Source of the DNA: Sinonovacula constricta
Taxonomy: Eukaryota > Mollusca > Bivalvia > Cardiida > Solecurtidae
NCBI GenBank assembly: GCA_007844125.1
Contig: CM017558.1
Location: 28,149,327 to 28,213,326, forward strand
Direction of reading: 5' to 3'
Length of the DNA stretch: 64,000 bases
Below the pieces are notes generated by a model. It saw nothing but the letters and a program-made list of their open reading frames with translations. It searched no databases and had not been told where the DNA came from. Position 1 is the stretch's first letter, and each line of letters opens with the position of its first letter. Below are positions 58,291 to 64,000 of the stretch, one piece after another. Made by a program: the position numbers and the translations under genes.

Positions 58291-61200
58291 GACCATCAGC
58301 AAGCGTATTAACACCACCTTCGGATATCCAGCGCTTTGAGTCGAATAGTGAGACTGAGATGTTGTTGACGTTCTGCCCGAAGACCTAGTGCTTAACAGCC
58401 ATCAGCCTATCCATGCCGTAGCGGAATGTCCGTTTCTAGAGCCTCCTGAAACATTTCGTGCTGGATCTTCTTTCGAACCACAGCCTTATTCACTCCCATT
58501 CGCGTTCTATACGTTGGCGCCTGATTTTTCCAGGATGACGTAAATTTTGGGCCTAATTCCAAAGTATTTGGCTATCGGGCGCATTCTTTAACTCATATTT
58601 TATCTTGCCTTACAACTTTGTATTGGTCATGCTGTGTTTATTTTTCAGACAGTCGGAAATGCTGTAGATGTTGTAATTCCTACCTATGTCGCCGTGTACG
58701 TTTTATTTGTTGTTGATTTTGAGAAGCATGCTGTCCGTGTGTATGTACAGCAGCGATCTCAATGCTGGGCCTGAGGCGGTTGTAGTAAAGGTCATACATG
58801 AGGGACTTAGACAGACTTAAGATGCTCACGCCCACGTAGATTGGGCGGTACAGAACAAGGCGATTCTTGTGCACCTAGATGGCTTCAAGGTCGCCATCGA
58901 ATATGTTGGCCCTCGCGAACGACGGGCTAGATAGCAATCGTTTGAGTCTATCTTTCTCGAATGCGCGCACGAGCATTCACAATTACGTGGCAGCGAGAGT
59001 TCTCCATCGTCTGGCTGGAGAGACTGTTATTCATATGCTTGTACATATGTCTTCAAAATCATTAGTGGATTTTTTTCTGACTGATTGTAGAAATGAACAC
59101 TTCATTTAAGTGCTCTTCCTGAATCGGAACATTCTGTGGATCATTGTCAGCGTCATCCCGATTACTGGTAGACTGAAGTGCTAGTAGTGTCTCACATATT
59201 GGACATTATCGCGAAGGTTAAGCACAAGCTTATGAACCTCGGTCTGCGTCAGCCCAACACCTAGGAGGTCGTGCTGTCAGGGTCGGTCGACCGTGACATC
59301 CACTCACTCTCGACTTAATACCAGCTCTGATGCCAACGGGTACGAGTTTTGCCCACCGTGTAGATCCTTCGGATATTCGAGGTAAAGAATCATGCCCTCG
59401 GTCGAGTTAGCCCCGATATAATTACTGGCAGGCGTATAGCTTGTTAGCATCCAAGTACAGGATATGGCTTGTGGGCTGCTCTGGATTGTAGCTTCTGAAC
59501 CCATGTGCCCGGGCGTAGCACTTTGATACTAACAAGACCCGGCAACTGAGACCATTTTTGATGGAAAGGTGTCGTAGTCAGAGAGCCCCATTTCCGTTGT
59601 CTTGAGGAGGGTACCCAGGACATGCCGAAACTCATGTAGTAATCCGCAGGATCCTTTGACGTACTGCCACATGCATGGAATGCCTCGAAGATGTCGGTCA
59701 GCAGCAGGATGTCAGTGCGACTGTATAGACCATGATAGTCATTTAGCGTCGACCTCTCCCATACCTTCTCTGAGGGGCTAAAGTAGTCTGAGCATACCAA
59801 TGTACTCAAGAATGATTCCGGTGGTGGTTAGCGTTCTTCGTCGAAACGATCCCAGCTGTTCATGTACTTATAGGGGTACACGCCATTCCGCATGAGCAGC
59901 GCCCGCTTTTCAACATCTGGTTTGTTTATACATCGCCGTTATCTGGAATGCCTTTGAGGTATTCGTCGACACTAGATTGTCAAATGCTGTCAATGCAGAA
60001 CAGCTCGTTGAGACTAAATGAGATGTATTTTTTTCCGTGTTGTTAGAGATGCAGGTAATGCGCCCGTCTACCTTTAATATTGACTGCATTAACAAGCGGG
60101 AGTCACATCCCCGCATCTTGTGGAATACAACCGGAATGGTTGATGTATGTGTGCTTAACCGCAGGTGTTAGTGGCTTTGCCGCTGTATTTTCGAATGATG
60201 TGGTAGTGGTCAAAACAGACTGGTCTCCTAGAGGTTTTTGACATATATGGCAGGCGGAGACTCTGACATTTGCTAAGAAAGTCTCTCGAGTCATCCGCAT
60301 AGCCTTTGGATTAGAGAGATTTACCTTAATTGTACGCCTCTCTTCCTGTAATTCATCCACAGCATTGGTCAACAATGTTGGGGCCTCGGTACTCAAACGC
60401 GGACTAGGTGTGGCCATCACACGTTACAACAAAGTCGCAGTAGCTGCAGGCCACATACTGCTGGGCGTTACTGATATTGCTGTCTTCGGGACTATTCTCT
60501 GGAAAATGTAATTTTGGTGGTGAGAGGTTCAAAGTTGACATAGATAACAAAGGGAGTCTGGAGCTGCTTGTTTCAGGTCTGAAGGTGGGCTTTTCCTTTT
60601 CTCGGGCATTTCAATCAGCACAGACGTTTTGCCTATTCCGCGACAATCAAACTTCCAGCACAACCCCCTCCCCCGGAAGTAACCAAAGAAGCAGTGTTTG
60701 TATTAGTATTTTTATCTGTATGTTTGCTTCCGTCATAAAAACGCCAGGTTAGGCTCTTAACACAAACGAAGTGCATCTTTATAATCAGCATGTTGATGTA
60801 CGGCATTTCCGCCGGCTGATTGCTGATCCGATGGATAATAACTTCTTCATTTCAGCCAAACGAGTTGATTGCTAGGTTGTTGAGATTCTGGACTTTGAAG
60901 ACCTGGAGACAGGCAGCGGGAAGTAAATGCCCTTGAAGTTCAGGCCGTTATCAGTTGAATACCACGGCGAGCTATCTGGATTGTTTTGCGGCTGTGGGCG
61001 CCTTGGCAGACCGAAGTGTCCACCTAGGGCACATGTCGTCTGTGTTTTTTACGTTGATGGGCATCTCCTTGATTTTTTTTCGGCTGGGAGAGGGATGTAT
61101 AAACCGCCTCTTAAGGGTTGGTACAGCGCTATTTCCTGCGACATAGTTGGGACCCGGTCAATTATCCATTCACCCAGCATCTGTGTGTCCACTTCTCAAG

Positions 61201-61300
61201 CCGTTCTAGGATTTGAATAATAGCTCTATAGATGACCTTATCAATTTCACCTACCTTTAACAACCTCCTGCTTATGGCGGAGTACAGGCTTGGTGTACTC
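58290..61300 (-). pseudogene. Polinton/Maverick-type protein-primed DNA polymerase B, broken
   Basis: Blocks in N-to-C order on the minus strand include an N-terminal motif region with MPINVKNTDDMCPR (about 61,050). A CHICQKPLGD zinc-binding-like block follows at about 60,230, then GCDSRLLMQ at about 60,100 (exonuclease region). Next come YHGLYSRTDILLLTDIFEAF at about 59,690-59,740 and YVGVSILSLSKSLMYDLYY at about 58,790-58,845. The C-terminal GVNKAVVRKKI and GGVNTLA lie near 58,290-58,490. Order and spacing match protein-primed B-family polymerases of Polintons and related adintoviruses. Many frameshifts and stops make it clearly dead. Described only. Confidence 0.75.
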
Positions 61301-62550
61301 CTTGACACCGCCCTGCTCTGTCTTGCTTAGCAGTACTTTGAGGACAAGTTAGAACTTAATAACGATTAGTGATTGCATTTCTTGTGCGAGTTCCTAGATG
61401 ATTAAAGGTCGTATCACTCCCAGGAACACCATCGGGTCTGCACCTGCTGGTTGCTCAGGAAGTTCTATTTTCTAGCTCCGTATGTATTTATCGAAAGTGC
61501 TAAGGCTTTTGTGGAAACCAGACCCATCTGCTTCGAGGTCATGAATATAGATAGTTGGTCTTTGTAGATTGCTTTGCAGGAGGATAAGAATCAAAAATAC
61601 CCGGGATCGCTTTCCTCGGCCTGTCCTTTGCACATCTATGTTGCCTGGTTGGTCTGGCACTGATATGCTGCAGAGCCTGAGGTAGGCCGCCTGGAATCGT
61701 TTTTGCAAGGATGTTCCTACGGCAGAGCCGGTCTAGTTCATCGCTTAACGTTACCTTCGATCTAGGTTAAACGGGCCACACGTGCTTCTCACTGAAGGTT
61801 TTGCTTTTTCAATAATTTCGCTATTTCCGCATGAGACCTTTTTCAATGGATATACACGTATGTGCTGACTGTACTTCTCTAAATAAAGTTGCAATGAGTG
61901 GTCTCATCGACTGGAGGCTGCAGTATATGCAAGTTCGGTGCGGCGCGCACGTTTTTTCTTCAAAAATGGAATGGTGGAGAGTCGAGAAACATCCCTAAAC
62001 CACTATTTCGAAGCGCGGCCTTGCTCTGTGATGTATCCATAGGGACTACAGAAGTATAATTTTATATAGACGTCATTCGACACTCCAAACACGAACGTGT
62101 GTGAGGCCCCTTCCTGAGTCTACAGTATACATTCATGCAGCGTATGCCACAGAGCTCCGTCGAGTTTAGGCTTAGCCAGTGACAATTATCCTTTCCTACC
62201 CTTTATCTTATGATAAATGAACATTTATGTTGGGTATATAAGATATACATCGTTTATTTCAACCAATGAGTATAGACATAGTTTTAATAGTGAGCCCTGA
62301 AACATCTTCCCAGATTGTGCATCCTTTGGATTGGAGACACAGTAATAGACCCCTCTGTCCCAGGCATATTGGATTAGATGAGGGTGAATCGACTAAGCCG
62401 ACATGACATGAATAATCGCTCACAGAGAGATTTACCAGAACCCCTACCGTGTGTGCCACAATACGGTTACCTAAGCCGACACTCAAAAGAATATGATGAT
62501 GATGGTTACCGCCTTGGAACACAGGCAGCACGAAGTCAGAGACTAAATTC
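61300..62550 (-). other. Right edge of the Polinton-type block, unassigned
   Basis: The base composition still matches the polymerase region. An open minus stretch at 61,472-61,708 could be upstream coding sequence of the element. No terminal inverted repeat matching the left edge could be found by eye, so the block's ends are not defined. Confidence 0.35.
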
Positions 62551-64000
62551 AGTCCTTTCTCGAAAGGAAAATTTGCGCAAACTTAATTTTATTTGTTCGA
62601 AAACCTGGTCATTTATTTAAGAGCGATGTGTTAATTGAAGCGCACTAAGCAGTCGATTGAGTCAGCACAGAAGGATTTCGCGTTTTTATAAGACCCAATT
62701 AACGTATACAGTGTCACCTGGCGGTTTAACGTGTTCTTACGACTGGTCCCGAAGGTTTCCGATTTCTACCGAAATACCCCGAAGATAACCGAACAAGTAT
62801 ACTATGGGTGCTTACTGAACCGAACTCTCTTATGGCGACCTTTTATGGCAGTGATTTTGAATGATTATGTTTTGCTGCACGAACTAGGATGTGTATTTAA
62901 TTAGTAAAGCAAACACATAATAAAATAAATTTAACGTCCGGTTTCATTGGAGGTGTTCTTAACCTGACATAATAATATTTCAATATGTAAACAAGTAAAT
63001 GAGCCAAGCCAATTCTGGTCATAAGGCTTGTTTCTCCTAAGAGATTCGACTTCCGGATCAAGCCCTGTGTGCCACACACTAAGGTCGTTAACACTTTAGT
63101 GATTTAGTTCTCTTGATTACGATCAAACAACTATAAGGACAGCTCATGTACCAGTCTCTCCGATGACAGGTTATTTTACAAGAATGTGGTATTATGCTAG
63201 ATGTTCACGGTATGCTGTACACAGTTAGGATATCGTTATACATTTAGCAGATTCAAATGCACATTCCAGATCTCCAGAAAACTACAGTGCAAATGACTGG
63301 AAGATAACCCCAACATCAAAAAAAAAGCAACAACTACAACAACAAAGCAACATTAACAACAAGCAAGCAAACAGGTAGTTACGTTCCTTTCGTTTATTTT
63401 TCAAGAATTTCATCAGCAAATATTAATCTGCCTGGTTCAGACTGTTAAAGGTCATATGATAGTATATATTATATATATTATCATTATACACAAACGTCTG
63501 TTCGACTGTTTGTAGAACCGTTAAGCTGTCATATAAGACGTTATCATATAAGACGTAATATATAACTTTAAGTTTATCTGCATAATAGCCTTTTGAAATC
63601 GCTTGACTTAAACATCTAACTTTTAAAATTATAAAAAATGAAAACACAACAATAAGATTGATTTGGAATTTTCATGATACAGTCACTTTCACGTTTGACG
63701 TAGACAAAAAGTCTAGTACGCTTAATAATACTTTTGAAGGATGTATCCTTATACAGAAGAAACCTAAGTACTTCAAGGAAATTATCGCATTTGTATGCTT
63801 TTAAATCTAACGATGTTTGTCGTGTAAGGAAATAACACCAGCTCGAAAGGTAAATATACGCCCTAGGTTGGTTATTGGAAACTGCGATTAAATTTGCTTC
63901 TTGCATGTGCCCTTACAACATTTATTACTGTGTATCATTTTGAATGTACTGTTCGGGGATGCAGAGTTTTTCTTTAATGTGTTTCATGTTTTATAGCTTT
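62550..64000. other. AT-rich flank, no gene recognised
   Basis: The short open frames (62,897-63,094; 63,423-63,647; 63,616-63,906) lack domains. The minus frame starting at 63,647 begins with a hydrophobic run, but its context gives no reason to call it the missing signal peptide. Confidence 0.4.

Noticed and set aside
63423..63647. Candidate signal-peptide exon of the phosphatase gene (hydrophobic minus-strand start)
   Set aside because: The hydrophobic run is weak and no phase-1 donor with a cleavage site follows; 17 kb of mobile DNA separates it from the gene.

Overview
The window is AT-rich animal DNA with short exons, long introns and dense nested transposons. The gene family, the retroelement types and one interspersed repeat (40,085-40,385) resemble what is common in bivalve molluscs. 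I infer a bivalve; species and exact clade cannot be settled from the sequence alone.

The only host gene I can support lies on the minus strand, from at least 46,003 down to a stop codon at 10,069. It encodes a receptor-type protein tyrosine phosphatase. In order it has two F5/8C-like (fucolectin/FTP-type) domains, a laminin-like EGF module, an array of MEGF-type EGF exons, one transmembrane helix, a short juxtamembrane linker, a catalytic-type phosphatase domain D1 and a degenerate domain D2. I placed 32 intact exons by hand from splice sites, phases and family motifs. All phases agree, and they join into one frame of about 1,385 codons including an intact D1 signature HCSAGIGRTG. The signal-peptide exon was not found; it must lie right of 46,003, possibly beyond the window.

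The EGF array (28.1-35 kb) is a tandem exon array in flux. Seven copies of 147 bp are intact, and at least five more are broken by a frameshift, nonsense codons, a deleted splice donor or decay. Every intact exon is phase 1-1, so losing one by skipping keeps the frame.

The rest is mobile DNA. A decayed Ty3/Gypsy-type LTR element (841-5,284, minus) is split by another insertion. A family of interspersed repeats ('family A') recurs about ten times, often inside the phosphatase introns. A tRNA-derived SINE with a perfect 12-bp target duplication sits inside one family A copy. A 5.77-kb I/Nimb-like LINE (50,829-56,600, plus) with a 10-bp target duplication has inserted into an older, less AT-rich block (about 46.5-62.5 kb). 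That block carries broken minus-strand Polinton/Maverick-type genes: protein-primed DNA polymerase B and a probable major capsid fragment. Microsatellites are long: ACT-rich 149-650, GA 17,922-17,981, CA 24,272-24,510.

The flanks 5,285-10,068 and 62,550-64,000 show nothing I can name.
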